DNA of 64,000 bases from Dimorphilus gyrociliatus (GCA_904063045.1 CAJFCJ010000092.1:1-64000); one strand, 5' to 3'; counted from the first letter of the stretch, positions 11,501-24,173 are shown. The notes: generated from the sequence alone by a model not told the origin. Numbers and translations: made by a program.

Positions 11501-13733
11501 AAGCTTTCTAGATATTTTTAATTGTAATTTAAAGAAAATACCTTTTCTTAAAGTTTTGGATATTTCTAAAAATGATTTCACGAATGATTCATCGTTAAAA
11601 TTTTTTCGTAATATTAATTTATTGGAAATGAATATTGAAATTCTTTTGTTCTATGCTCAAAAGAATGTTACAAACGAAATTCTACTTTGTCTCGTTCAAA
11701 CTTTAAAAGAGAATAGAAAGTTGAAAATTCTTAATTCTTCTAGAAATAATTTTGAAAAATCGTTCTTATTTCAAGATGATTTTGTTAATTCTAAAGAATT
11801 CAATTTAGAAAGTTCACTGAGAATTTATAATCATTATAAATGTCTACTTCTCAATGGAAAATGTAATATTTACAGTGATAAGCCCGAAACGACTCTTATC
11901 TTCAATTCTATTGGTTTAAAAATTAACGAATTATGCTTAAATAACATTTGTATACCAGTTCAATTTTTAAAGAATATCCTCAAGGATAATCATTATATAA
12001 AAGAATTATTTATTAACAATTGCGATATTTCGCAAGAATCCAGCGAATATTTGGGTAGGTTAATAAGATATCAGAATGACCTCAAATTTATAGCTTTCAT
12101 TAAAGTGGATTTATCAGCTAGTATCGGAGAAAATCTATTTTACAATTATCCTTCAAAGTGTTGCAACTTAATTACATTACGACTCGATGATTGTATTCTT
12201 TCAAATGATATGTCTGTCTATTTGGGAAAATTCTTGGAATATCAGACCGATCTGAATGAATTGTGCTTAACTTCGGCCTCTTTACTATCAGACATTGGCA
12301 AAAACATCTTTCTGAGTAATACCTTAAACTTGAATGGTATAGCACATTTGAATTTAAGTTATTGTAAATTATCTCCTATAGGAGCAGAATGCGTTGGAAA
12401 TTTTATAGGAAGCTCACCAAACCTAAAAATTTTAGACCTATCTTCCGTCAATATGTTGGATGATATTGGTAAAATAATTTTTAAAACTTTTTCTCAAGGA
12501 TGTAATCTACTGGAAATTAATTTAAGTAATTGCCAATTTTCCTACGACTCATCTATATATGTAGGCCTATTTATTGCGCAACAACTGCGATTGAAGACAT
12601 TAAATTTGCAATCAGTAAATTTTAGGGAAGGAATTGGAAGAAATTTACTTGGAGGAGTTCCATTAGGGTTGTGTGGAATTGAAGTAATAAATTTAAAAAA
12701 TTCAGTCATTTGCGAAGAAACCGCCTATTATCTAGGATTGTTACTTTCACATCAAACACAATTGAAATCTCTTAATTTAGAATATAATAATCTTTCAGGA
12801 AAGATTGGAATGAATGTCTTTTTATACGAAGGACAGCCAAAGAGAGATGTTAATTTTGAAATAAACTTAAAGCAAAGCATCTTTTCTGCAGAGAGCGTAC
12901 ATTGTTTAGGAAAATTTATTGGATTATATAGTCATATATCGTCCCTGAATTTAAGCCTATTGGATTTATCATGTGGAATAGGTAACCATTTATTTAAAAA
13001 TATGAATTTCGAACAATCTATAATGGATAATCTGGATTTGTCTTATTGTAAATTGTCTTTTGATTTCGTTGAAAGTTTTGTTACGTTTTTTGATAGTCTT
13101 TCAAAGATTAATGAACTCGACTGGAGTAATGTAGACTTATCAGATACAACAGGAGTTTCCCTATTTTCCAATCTTACTTCCCGTTCCGTGCGAGTTGTCT
13201 ACATGAATTGTGATAATTGCGTTATTTGTAGTAAAATGTCCAAATATTTCGGTGCTTTTATTGAACAATGTAATTTATCTGCCCTATCATTAAGATCGGT
13301 AGACTTGTCTGGAGAAAGAGGAAAAACTCTGTTCGAGGGTATAAGTTCAAAATGTTGCAATATAACTGATCTATTCCTAAGCGAATGTAAGTTTTCCACA
13401 GATATGTCGTTCTTTTTAGGACAATTTATAGGATATCAAACGAAATTAAGAACATTGGAAATGACTGGAACGGATTTATCTGATGATATAGGAAAGAACA
13501 TATTTGAAAATATTTCACAAAGATGCTTCAAGATAATTTCTCTCAATATAAGCAATTGTAAATTTTCTTCCAATATGACTGACTATCTGACTAAGGCTTT
13601 AGATATGAATAGTGAATTATGGGTAGTCAATTTATCATCAACAGATTTAACATTCAATGGTGGAAAACATGTCATTGAGAAATTATCTTCATCTTTTATA
13701 AAAAATGTAGATTTAACTAATTGTACCTTTTAA
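8531..13733 (+). CDS. NLR1: CARD-like - NACHT - LRR protein (1711 aa, 2 coding exons)
   Basis: Exons 8531-10508 and 10576-13733, with a 67-bp GTAAGT intron; the total is 5136 nt, in frame. The first 90 residues form a helical death-fold-like module resembling a CARD (KNEIKDIL, NDLLNELLRNG, HPLSTQL). NACHT follows, with Walker A GETGKGKT (about 161-168), Walker B IILLVEDLDEL (about 237-247), a sensor-like WTRTH and a winged-helix motif FHEYFTAKYL. Exon 2 holds long LRRs of ribonuclease-inhibitor type that recur every ~57 residues (CNLLEINLSNCQFS...LKTLNLQS). NLRs are cytosolic signal-induced oligomerising sensors. The start was chosen at the first ATG after the 5'UTR acceptor. CARD is inference; NACHT and LRR are clear. 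The gene converges on the VHL-box-like LRR gene 170 bp downstream. Confidence 0.88.
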
Positions 13734-13905
13734 AAATAGTGTGTATGTATGCATGTACATTTTGTATTATTTCTTACCAGTTTATAGTTGGTTTTAAATT
13801 TCAAAAATAAAAGAGAAAATTAGATGATAGACCATTTAATGAAACACTCTGTTTTGTATTTTCTTGTATATTCACAGAAAATATTCCAAGAACATTTTTA
13901 TGTTT

Positions 13906-15183
13906 TCATAATTGACTTTGCGATAGTGTACGCTTATGAAGTCTTTTGTAATGCATATAATATATTCCGCAATCATTTCCAATGGAATTCTTGTATGAAC
14001 GTAATAGATAATCTCCATTTTCAGAGCTACCTTCTCCAAAATGTAATATATTTAATTGTTGTAAATTTAAACAAGATCTTATAAAATTTTTCATCAATTC
14101 CATTTCTTCTAATCCAAAGAAATAACCTGCTAAAGAAAGCGTCTCTAGCGTCTTTGACGATTGATTTAAACTATATAAAATTGATTCCAAGTGGAAACAA
14201 TATCGATTTGAATATAAAAGAGATACGGCTCTAAGATTTTGACATTTTCCCAATAACACAGTCTGTCGTTCAAGAATGGTTTCATCCTTCCCTTTATAGT
14301 TTTGCGGTAATTGCAGTACTTTTAAGGTTTTGGCTGAAGAGTATAATCCAGTTAAAATATATTTAAATCCACTAGATTCAATTCCGTTGAATCTAATAAT
14401 AAAAGTTTCAATATTTTTACAGGAATTTAACAAATCTCCCAAAGCAATACAGCTTTTTTCAGTAAAGAAAATTCCAGTAAGCTGTAGAGTCTTTAAACTT
14501 TGTGAAGATGATTTAAATTGATTTAACAATCCTTCGGAAATTCGAAAGAATTCTTGACCAAATGTGAACATATTTAATCGAATTTTATCTAGATTTCTAC
14601 ACGATTTAAATAGATATCTCAAAAATTTTATTTCTTTTTTACTTAGACCTTCGTAACTCAATTCAAAATTTGTTAGTGTTTTAGAAGAGTATTTTAAACC
14701 TTCGAATATTGGATATAACTCGCATTTTCCTTGTGGTGAGCATAGTTTAAATTCTTTCAGTTTTGAACATTTTTTAAGCTGTTTGCACAGATTCGTTACA
14801 CCAATGCTATCAAGTGTACATCGTTCTATAATCAACTCTTTAATAGACGAATATAGGCTTAAATAGTATATATTTTTCAAACTACATAGTTTCAATTCTT
14901 CTATGGTGTTATCCTTTAAAATAGCAAGATTTTCAATATTTGAAAATCTTCCATTATCATTGTTTAATATCAATATTTTCGAATTTTGAAAGAAATAGGA
15001 GAAAAACTGCAATTGTCTTTCAGTAAAACAGTTATTACCTGATTGTTGTTCCAGATATTCAAAGATGATTTTATAAATAGTAAATGGTATTATTAATTTA
15101 TGCCATTCTTTTAAATTTATTATTGCATTAAGGTTATCTGCAATTGATTTTAAACACAAATCCTTTAATGTCAAAATATACAT
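13906..15183 (-). CDS. LRR protein with N-terminal VHL-box-like motif (425 aa, single exon)
   Basis: One uninterrupted frame from ATG 15183 to the stop at 13906. Residues 5-14 (TLKDLCLKSI) match the elongin B/C-binding BC-box (A/P/S/T)LxxxCxxx(A/I/L/V). Residues 32-40 (IPFTIYKII) fit a Cul2-box pattern. The remainder is irregular LRRs (SLKTLQLTGIFF, TLETLSLAGYFFG) of about 26-40 residues each. ZYG11, LRR-1, PRAME and LRRC14-type proteins combine such a box with LRRs and act as CRL2 ubiquitin-ligase substrate receptors; by analogy this could be one. It is convergent with NLR1. The lack of introns is unlike its multi-exon neighbours. An F-box-like reading of the N-terminus is the main alternative. 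Confidence 0.65.
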   Translation of the reverse strand: MYILTLKDLCLKSIADNLNAIINLKEWHKLIIPFTIYKIIFEYLEQQSGNNCFTERQLQFFSYFFQNSKILILNNDNGRFSNIENLAILKDNTIEELKLCSLKNIYYLSLYSSIKELIIERCTLDSIGVTNLCKQLKKCSKLKEFKLCSPQGKCELYPIFEGLKYSSKTLTNFELSYEGLSKKEIKFLRYLFKSCRNLDKIRLNMFTFGQEFFRISEGLLNQFKSSSQSLKTLQLTGIFFTEKSCIALGDLLNSCKNIETFIIRFNGIESSGFKYILTGLYSSAKTLKVLQLPQNYKGKDETILERQTVLLGKCQNLRAVSLLYSNRYCFHLESILYSLNQSSKTLETLSLAGYFFGLEEMELMKNFIRSCLNLQQLNILHFGEGSSENGDYLLRSYKNSIGNDCGIYYMHYKRLHKRTLSQSQL

Positions 15184-15577
15184 TAGAATTCTTCTATTTT
15201 ACGAAAAATATTCATCTGTAGAGTAGAGTTTATCATAATTCAAACTTATTCCAGTTATAAAATACGGTGTCCACGAGTAGATAGAACAGGTAAATATAAG
15301 AGAAAATAATTACTTTTATCTTGTTTTTAGGGATGATGAGCATCATTGTATATGAAAATAATAATCTACAATTTCTGTTTTGTGCCTTTTGTTTGTGTGT
15401 GTGTGTGGTAATAAACTAATAATAGACTCTGTACAATAGAATTGATATGTGCAAGACAATGAAGGCCTATTATACTATTCTAAAATATTTTACTAATGAA
15501 ATTAATGTAATTATAGTAATAATTAATTAATTTATTCATTAAATGAAGAAATTGATGGAATTAGCAAAATTATAAAA
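15184..15577. other. Intergenic, with short GT microsatellite
   Basis: Contains a (GT)n run at about 15393-15407 and otherwise AT-rich sequence. No gene is seen. Confidence 0.5.
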
Positions 15578-16288
15578 TTATATAAACTGTGTCCGTTTTT
15601 GAAGGATTTTCTTTATAAATATAGCAATATTGATCATATCTTTCTGTAATTTCTCTTCCTCTCCGGAAACCAGGTGTTTAGTGATTAAATTATAAAATTT
15701 ACCATTTTTATTTATCTACAAAATAACATAAGACAAAGTCATTTTGAAATTTGTAAATAAACAATTACAAACAATTAGGTAAACATTTGAAAAATCAATA
15801 AAACCATTGTAAAGAGAGGCGGTTTTTATGAGCAACATATCTCTTGGAATTTCATAAATATTTTCCATTTTGTAAAATTTTTGGCTATTTCTAAGTTTGT
15901 CTAAAAAGATTAGTGAATTTTTATCCAGTAAGCATCTATTCAATAATTGCATATATGATAAATCTGGAAAGAGAAGAAGTGTTGAAATTTCTAAACTAGC
16001 TTTATTCTATGATATTTAATAATAACAATTTGAATGATTTAGCTCTACAACATCATTAATTTGATTTAATCTGAAAAAGTAAAGATGTAAATATAATTGT
16101 TGAATAATTATCATTTATCAAACTCTTTATCTATCTTCTTTTACTATTCTCATTGAATAATTTGCGGTAGTCTCGTTGTCTAGGTTGTGTAATAATATTC
16201 TTCCTTTAAAGTCACAGAGAAAACCATCAGTTAAAGGAATTAGAAGAGTAAATAAACCAAATTGATATGAACACCATTTTGTTGTCAT
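15578..16288 (-). CDS. Candidate small secreted helical protein (about 4 exons)
   Basis: Three exons join in phase: 16070-16027, 15963-15785, 15715-15578 (stop 15580-15578). They encode about 120 residues of predicted amphipathic helix with no low-complexity bias. Upstream, ATG 16288 opens 48 codons with a signal-peptide-like start (MTTKWCSYQFGLFTLLIPL) and ends at a GTAAAA donor at 16144. The phase between this first exon and the 16070 exon does not agree (0 versus 2), so either the donor differs, a tiny exon is missing, or the first exon belongs to something else. No family is recognised. Size, secretion and helix-per-exon layout are reminiscent of helical cytokine-like factors, which is speculation. 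Confidence 0.4.
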
Positions 16289-16482
16289 TATTGATGGCTG
16301 CGAAATACGACAATTGTTGTTGAATAAAATATAAAAATTATCACTACAGAAGGCTAATCATCAAATACTTCAGAAAAATTATTAATTAGATTGATTTTCC
16401 TCTTTAAATTAACCTTACAAAGTTAATATGAAATACGAATATATGGTATGTATTATATTCTTAATATTTTATAGAATAGTTA

Positions 16483-17441
16483 CTATCCTATCTGAATAGG
16501 TCTTCTTTCAGTATTTTCTCTTATCCATTCAAGTTTACTTGCAACTCTGGCGTAAACTCCTGGGTTTCCTGGTTCGGCACAACCTCTTCCCCATGATGCT
16601 AATCCAACTACTTCAAATCGACCGTTGTTGTTGTAAGCTAGAGGACCACCGGAATCTCCTTGACATATATCTCTTCCGGGCGTTGAGGCGCATACCATGC
16701 TTTCATCAATGCTTCCTGGATATGATGCGTTACATCTGCTGTTTGACCAAATTTCAACGTTAGTATATCTTAATACATGGGGAATGGGACCACCAGAAAC
16801 AGTGGCTCCCCATCCAGAAGAAGTAGCTATAACATTAACGTAATCAGTGAGTCTGGGAGAACAAGCTGCAGCAACATTATCATTTAATTCTAAAGAATTA
16901 GCCAATTGAAGGAGTGATATATCATTTGAGTGTCTTAATGGGTTTGTGTAGCGCTCGTGGTTGATTACTGTTAAGATATTCGACCTCTGTTCATTATTAA
17001 GTGGATTGCTTCTATTGTGAGCCCCAGCAACAATAATTAAACCATTAAAAGATCCAATGGGAGTACAATGAGCAGCAGAAAGAGCCCAATTACTGTTGAT
17101 AACAACTGCACCACAAACATGGCTTTCAAACACTCTTAAACTCAACTAAATTATTTTAAAAAATGACATTTCTCATGGAGAAATCTTTCTATAGAATAAT
17201 TATTTTGTGTCTACTTGATAAGGGAATTCATTTGCTCTCGCTTCCCAACCTCCAACTATTCTGTCAAATTTATCGCTTCTTTGCTCAGGAGCCGGATTCG
17301 GGTATTTGCTTCTCCCGCATTCTGCTAAGATAAAAATGAAAAATATACGAAAAATGAATGAAAAAAAATGATAAAATGATTATTACAGAGCCATTGGGCA
17401 GTTGTATATGAAAGAAACAATAAAATTAGTAGAGCCTTCAT
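16483..17441 (-). CDS. Trypsin-like S1 serine protease (275 aa, 3 exons)
   Basis: Exons 17441-17387, 17324-17215, 17145-16483 (828 nt, in frame). A signal peptide (MKALLILLFLSYTTA) is followed by a short propeptide, activation site RIVGG, catalytic His in AAHC, Asp in NDIS, and Ser in GDSGGP. An Asp six residues before the active Ser (DICQGDS) predicts trypsin-like Lys/Arg specificity. The intron falls just after EFPYQ. It is a secreted zymogen that could be digestive or immune; the sequence does not decide. Length is normal for a single-domain S1A protease. Confidence 0.95.
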
Positions 17442-17877
17442 GTTAAAAATGTTGTTTTGATTCGAAAATAAAAAACTGATTGTTTAATGTCTAACTAAAT
17501 ATTCTTTTAGAGTAGTAACGCAATCTAATCAATTATTATCTCGTAAAACTCCTGTTCATTCCCATTTCTATTTTTAGCATTCAAAATGATTGAATTTACG
17601 CACGTGTTACTATTTCTCTTTTGCCTATTCTTTTTAAATAGATGATGATAAAGACAGTTTTCTAATGCTTCTTATATTTCTTATTTAAAGTTAAATAAGT
17701 AACTCATTCTAGTTTTAATAGAGTTCTAATAAAATTATAATCTATTGAACTCTTAACAAAGTAATTGACATTTAACGTTTTTAAATGTTACATTGTTATT
17801 TAATATGGAATTTTCTACGTCGAAGGTTAGGTATTCAAAGTTTGTCATTCATGTTGGGTGTAACTGAGAAGGAGAAC

Positions 17878-20800
17878 ATGAATTTTTGTTTATTATCTCT
17901 TCTATTATCTTCATTTATTGAATTTACAATCAATAAAAAAGAATTGAATAAATCAACATTTTCATTTTTCTATAACAATCCCGAAAAGAACTTTAACGAA
18001 GGACAAATTGTTGTTTCAACTAAGGGTCTCTTCCTAAAAAGACCAGAATTTATCTATTACTACGACACTTATGATATATATCTGGGCTATAATCAAAGTA
18101 AAGAAAATATGTATGGTTTACATTTGGATTTTGACGATTGTGATCATTCAACCGAATTCAAACATTTTCTAGTTAAAGAATTAAATTGCGACATTGCTTT
18201 TACAAAGTTCTATCCATGCCAAAAAGGAGGTAAGGTTGAAAATATTGGAGATTTTATTCAATATTCATTCGTCGTTTCTCCATAGTTAGTCAGGTTCCAT
18301 ATCTATCTGTAAGAACTTTTAAACCATGCTGTGAATAGTAAGTGTTAGAATAGTGAAAGAATACCTACAGTATATTATACTCAATTTTAGTAGATTGGGT
18401 GGTTTGTATATGAATCCTCTTTGTATGAAATGCTTTAAAAGGAATAAATCTTGTAAGATGTTTCTTCATCTCTATAATCAATTTGAATCTATTTATGAAT
18501 TTTTTAGTTATGTTTGGCTTTCATTCAATTGTTACTGATACATATTTTCCAATACTTAGAAGAAATGGGTCGAGTTTTAGAGTTTATTTTAATGATAATG
18601 ATTTCCAAGAAATTTGCCAAAATGTTGAATTTATAATTGGTGATAAATTTATTACCCAACAAGAATTATCCTATAAGAGATGCAATTTTATAAACAAAAC
18701 CTTCATTTTTAATTCTAAATCTACTCTGCAAAAATCTGTTTGTCAAAGATTTCATTTTAACGGTTTAATTATACCTTTTATACCATATTTTTAAACAATT
18801 TATTCAATTTTATACAAGAAAAATAATTTCATTATTACAGATATTACATTGAAAAAGACAAAAACAAGTCTTAGGCTTAGTTCAAAGTTGTATGGCAGAT
18901 TATTACCTAAATTTAAAAGTGTAGTAGATATTATGGATATTATGGAGAATATTTGTAAAATGCAATCTAAAACTTTTTCACCAATATCAATCAAAGAGAA
19001 CCGTTTTAAAAGTGAAGATGGATGCTTAAGCTATTTTCACAAAATATTCTCTTTTTCAAGTTTAGTTTTTGGAAAGTGTAATTGGAATATTTCTACTTCT
19101 AGTTTTCCTTGTTTACCTACAATAAGCAGATCTGTTCATTCTTTTGATTTTAAATGCGCAGAGAGGATGTTAGCCAAAGGTAAATATTTAAATAATAAAC
19201 ATTTCTCTTATGCAGTCTTTTTTTGGCTATTTTCCATAGATTTTACCTTTAGACTATGGAGGAATGATACTCATCAACTTTATAATAAAACAACTGAAGG
19301 CAAAGAATTTTCCGGAATCGTTCAAGTTTCACTCAACAACATCTTTTATAATGTTAATCCAAAATTTATTAGAGTCAAAGAAGTAAATCTTTTATGCAAA
19401 TATTTCGGATTCAGTCAAGGAACTCAAATTTTTGACGAAAAACAAAGATTAATAACAACCGTAAAATCTTTTAATCTTCGTTGTTCAATGAATGCTACTC
19501 AACTTGAAATGTGCTTGAAAGACGATTATAAAAATGATTTGACTAAATCGCAATATTTCTTCGAGTCTTCCGAAAATGTTGGAGGAGACGGTTCTTTACT
19601 CAACAGATACAATACGCTAAGCAAGACAACCTTTGCATTAGGTTATTTTATCATAAATCTATTAATAATTTAAGATTGATTAACTTCTCTTCAAATGCCA
19701 TTTTAGCCCAAAATGCAACTTCAATTAGATGCTATTCCTCCAACAGCAAAAGTAGGTTAACATTCAGGGGTCTATTATTAATCGAAAGCCATCTTTTGAT
19801 AGGTTGCTCTTTTATAAATGGACAAATCGACGCTATAAATTTTTACGATACTTGCTATTATATGTTTTCTTATGAGAAAGAATTGAATATTTACGAAGTT
19901 GAAAGGTTTTGCAACGGGAACAGTTTATCTATCGTTGACTTATCATTCATCAGTACACATTATATCATAGGAAATTGGCTAACCCGTATTGGATATAATA
20001 CACAAATTCCTAGTCGTCAGTATACATTACATTAGGTATCATGAAGAGTTAACTACTTTAACTAATTTCTCAGGAAGAGGTATTTTAAAACTACTCAACA
20101 ACAAAGAGATTTATATTTCATCGCCCAACTTCTCGTATCCTATTGAATATATGCAAAACAGCGTTTACATCAATACATATTCCTCAGTAAAATCTCTCTG
20201 TGAAGATATAATAAACAAATTGCGAAATTATGACAAACAAAGAAGGACTGAATGCTTTCATTTAATTTCAAACGACTTTTTAAGATTATCCAGAATAGAG
20301 AATACAAAATGCTCAAATAAATATAACACATTTATTTGTCAGTCAATGTTAGGTATGAAATTTTCTGTTGAATATCGTCCACGGCGTGAGATTTTAGGGA
20401 TTGTATCTTGAATGAGGGGTTATGAGTATCTTACGATAAATGGCATACATTAAGGGCTAGGTTAAAAATGGAATAGTTCTGCCATCCAATGTCCATGGGA
20501 TTTTTATATCTTCATAAATTTTTTGCTTACAGTAGTGTAATAATATTTATAAATATGGCAGATATTAACAATAAAAGAACAAAGATAAATGCATGGATTC
20601 CTTCTGATTTGAAACAATTCTTTTACTGCTCAAAGGAAATGTATTATATTAATATAATCTATGTTTGTGATGGAGTTAACGATTGCTTAGATTCGGGTGA
20701 AGATGAAAGATATTGCATTAGACAATTTTTTCAGTGTTCTAATGGCCAATTGATTGCCTATCAGTTTGTATGCAATCACATAAAGGATTGCCTTGATGGT

Positions 20801-23591
20801 TCCGACGAATATTGCGGTAGCTATATTTATTGTTTGTAGTTTAAACTTCTCTTTTGAAAAATCTTTACCTAATCAATAGTTAGGGAAAACTGCACTGGAG
20901 GATTCAGGTAAATTGTAATATTGTAATAAACTGGCAAAAGAAACTATCTATCTTTTAAGATGTTTAAATGGGAAATGCTTGAACCGAGATGAAATATATA
21001 ATCATAAGAAAAATTGTCATGATAATTCTGACGAAGAAAATCAAGATTTTAGTTAGTGCTAATGGGAAATCAAAGGGTGAAAACGTCCATTTTCTCACAT
21101 AGCCACAAAATCATGGACGTTTTTCCTTGAATTCACTATGACTAATAATTAATTCTGACTTCAAAAAATATTCAGAGTACTGTACAGATGTGGTATGTGA
21201 TTCCGGTTGCACTCTTAAAGACAAAGTTTGTCATTATGACACTGTTTGCAAAGATAAATACGACTTATGCAAAAAAGACAATGTGAAAAGTAAGTGATTT
21301 CCTTGTCAAGTATCTCTCACAAAAACAAACATTTGAAAACTCCAAGTATTCTAACAACTTTAATTCATTTAATAGTATGCGAAAAGTTTGCTAAATTCCA
21401 ACTCTCAACTAGGACATATGATAAGAAAAAAATCTCTTCCTATTGCAAATATAAAATATTGCATAGAATTTATCCAAAATTCAATTTAGAATGTTTGTCA
21501 AGTAAATGCTCAATTGGAGAATATCAGTGCTCATCGGATGGGAATTGTATATCTGTATTGAAAGTTTGCGATGGTATTTGGAATTGTAGGAGAGGCGACG
21601 ACGAAGAAAATTGCCATAGTGAGTGGAAAAATGAAAAAAACATTTGATAATTATTTTCAATTTTGTTTGTATTGTAGAGAATTATTTTTTAAAAGATCAT
21701 TTTAAATGCAAAAATCTTGGACAGTTTATCTCATTAAAAGACGTTTGTAACAACATAATAGATTGTAGTGATGGCAGCGACGAAATAAGCTGCGATAATG
21801 GGCAAACAATTAATAATTGCAAATATTATAGATTAAATTTTACTATATTATGCAATAATTCAAAAATTGGAAATGATATTAATAGAACAAGATTTTTAAA
21901 TTTTATGAAAAATTCTATATTCAAAAGTCTATTGTTAATTAAATTTAATTTTCAAAGTTTGAACAATAGAGAAAAAAAATGTGAAAAAAAAAATCTTTTT
22001 CTTAAGTTTTCTTTTTTCAATAATAAATTTTTTCTTTTTTTAATAAATGCTTGAAAAAGATTATTTTTTTTTTTTGAAATATTCAACAAACAGTTATTTA
22101 TATTTTGTCATTGAATATTAATAATTCAACTTTTGAACAGTTTAAAATTGAACAATATTTTCCAAATCTTATATTTTTGAACATTTCAAATTTGTATATT
22201 GAGAAAATGAATGATTCAACATCTATTATCAATCTATCAATGCTTCAAAATTTTTATATCAAAAATATTACTATTAATAGTAATGATAACGTCATCAATT
22301 TTTCTGGACTTCCTCAATTACGTAATTTGTTGATAAATCGAATAAATAATGAAGTATATTTAAACAGTGAATCATTTGAAAATCTAATAAATCTGGAATA
22401 TTTATTAATAATGAATTGTCAAATCAAAAATATTGAAAAAACTGCATTCAAACATATTTCAAATTTGAAATATTTTCACAGTCAATATTTTAGTATTTGT
22501 TGTTTTTTATCACAAATTTTAACTCAACAGATTAAATGCTTTCCTACTATAACAAATCATCAAATTTGTAAAATTCTATTCGGTTCCTACGTTCTTAGAG
22601 GCTTCGCTTGGCTTTTAGGAATAACTGGCTTCTGTTTAAATATTCTATCGATTTGTTTAAGAATTACTACTTTTAAAAGACCAACCGCCGTTTTCTATTG
22701 CTCTCTGGCGTTTGCTGATCTTGTTGGGGCTATTCATATTTTAATGCTGGCTTTTAAAGATAACGAATTTAATGATAATTATATAGAAAACGAGAATTTA
22801 TGGAAATCTAGTAAAATGTGTCCTATAATTGGGTTATTTTCGACATTTTCACTTTTATTATCAACCGCAAGTCTGTTGTCTATAAATGTTGAAAAGTATG
22901 CTGATATCGACAGTATGGGTGATAGTAAATTCACTTTTCAAAAAGTATTTGCTACGTCATTGTTTAGTTATATTTTTTCATTGGCAATGGCTATTTTACC
23001 CTTTTTAATCTATAAAGTAGGAAAAAAAAATAAAAAATGCCTTTTAACGACCCCTACTTTCGTTTTAAATTGTATTATTTAATTACCATTAGGCCTACTA
23101 TCAACAATTTTCTATTTGCGTAACAATCTATGTAAATGGCGGAAGATTTGAAGGATGGATTTTTTCATTCTTAACGCATGGTGTTTGGTTATTTTTTATA
23201 AATGTTGTATCAACTATCCTTTATGTAAAGCTATTTAAAAAAATATTCAAGGTATTACTAAGTGACGGAAAGCAAAGGAAGGTGGAACTTATTAAGCGCA
23301 TTAAACTCAATATAGCTTTAGTATTAACATTGAATTTAGTCAGTTCATTGCCAATATTAATTTTGGGTTTTTGTTTTTGTTTCAATATCCATTAAATTAA
23401 ATATTTCCTTACCCAAAAAAATAGGATTTCTTTCATTCATCTATAAAATAGATTATAGCGTTGTTCAATACAATTGGATATCAGTTATTGTTCTACCAGT
23501 TTATATTATAGTAAACCCATTATTCTATTCAGGAAAGGAAATATTAAAACTATTAAGAGAGAGGAAAGTTAGAAAGAGAATTGAGAGGTGA
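17878..23591 (+). CDS. Chimeric receptor: SRCR-like, C-type-lectin-like, LDLa, LRR, rhodopsin-class 7TM (1458 aa, 17 exons; GRL101-like)
   Basis: Exons: 17878-18229, 18286-18337, 18391-18452, 18508-18762, 18841-19179, 19216-19641, 19707-19952, 20014-20352, 20562-20816, 20880-20907, 20960-21051, 21176-21289, 21490-21618, 21678-21956, 22094-23061, 23093-23366, 23425-23591. The total of 4377 nt is in frame. Signal peptide; unclassified ~370-residue region; SRCR-like part (VNLLCKYFGFSQG, about 385-500); C-type-lectin-like part ending NTFICQ (about 545-690); at least five LDLa modules (CDGVNDC, CNHIKDCLDGSDE, CDGIWNC, CNNIIDCSDGSDE); LRRs; then seven hydrophobic helices with NPLFY in TM7 and EKY in the DRY position. 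Mollusc GRL101 and relaxin-type LGRs share the LDLa-LRR-7TM core. The longest intron (20353-20557) separates lectin from LDLa parts, so two adjacent genes remain a minor alternative. It probably couples extracellular recognition to G proteins. Confidence 0.8.
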
Positions 23592-23759
23592 TTAATTCCA
23601 TTAAAAGCTGAAGTTTATGCACAAAATACTCATTGAAATGATTTATTCGTAGACAAATGTTTATTGATGATATAAAACTGGAAACGAATAATAAAAGTAA
23701 ACATTTGAATTTTAAAGTTTTGATTGAGTCCTACATGTATTAATAACATTTTGCTATAG

Positions 23760-24173
23760 ATTTAATTTTTATCAAAGGATTATACACTCATTTTTTAATT
23801 GACGATGAAAAAGCAAAAGATTTGAGTGAAATTCATGAAAAAATGCAACTAATTTCAAATATTTCAAAAATTTATGTATTTTCATTTTGTTTTTTAACTG
23901 CAATGGATTATTGCCATAGGAATTCGTATACAATCGCTTTTAATGAAAATAATATACATTTATACGTAAATGAACCAATTATATTTCATATTTTCCTTCT
24001 TCATCAGCAAACATGATTTCTCCTTCCAGATGGGATATTTTTATTTTCCTTATGGCAATATTCAATGTTTTAATGAAGAAAGCAGTAGAAAAAACATCTT
24101 GGAATTTTGTTTATACATTAGGAAATTGCTGCAAAGGGAAACCTTTCATAGGAGAGCAAATCTTCCATTTTTA
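23760..24173 (+). CDS. Possible exons of an unrecognised membrane protein
   Basis: After an acceptor at 23759 a frame is open to 24016 (LIFIKGLYTHFLIDDEKAK...). A second begins after TTCCAG near 24030 and contains a hydrophobic stretch WDIFIFLMAIFNVL, ending in a stop near 24173. No start exon with matching phase was found between the receptor stop (23591) and 23759. It could be a decayed gene or an alternative 3' end. No family is recognised. Confidence 0.2.

Noticed and set aside
18230-18290. A 15-nt mini-intron (GTCGTTTCTCCATAG) or frameshift in the chimeric receptor
   Set aside because: A normal 56-bp intron with donor GTAAGG at 18230 and acceptor CCATAG at 18285 gives the right phase.
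20353-20561. Gene boundary between the lectin-like part and the LDLa part
   Set aside because: A phase-matched acceptor (ATGGCAG, 20561) links the two; kept as an alternative only.
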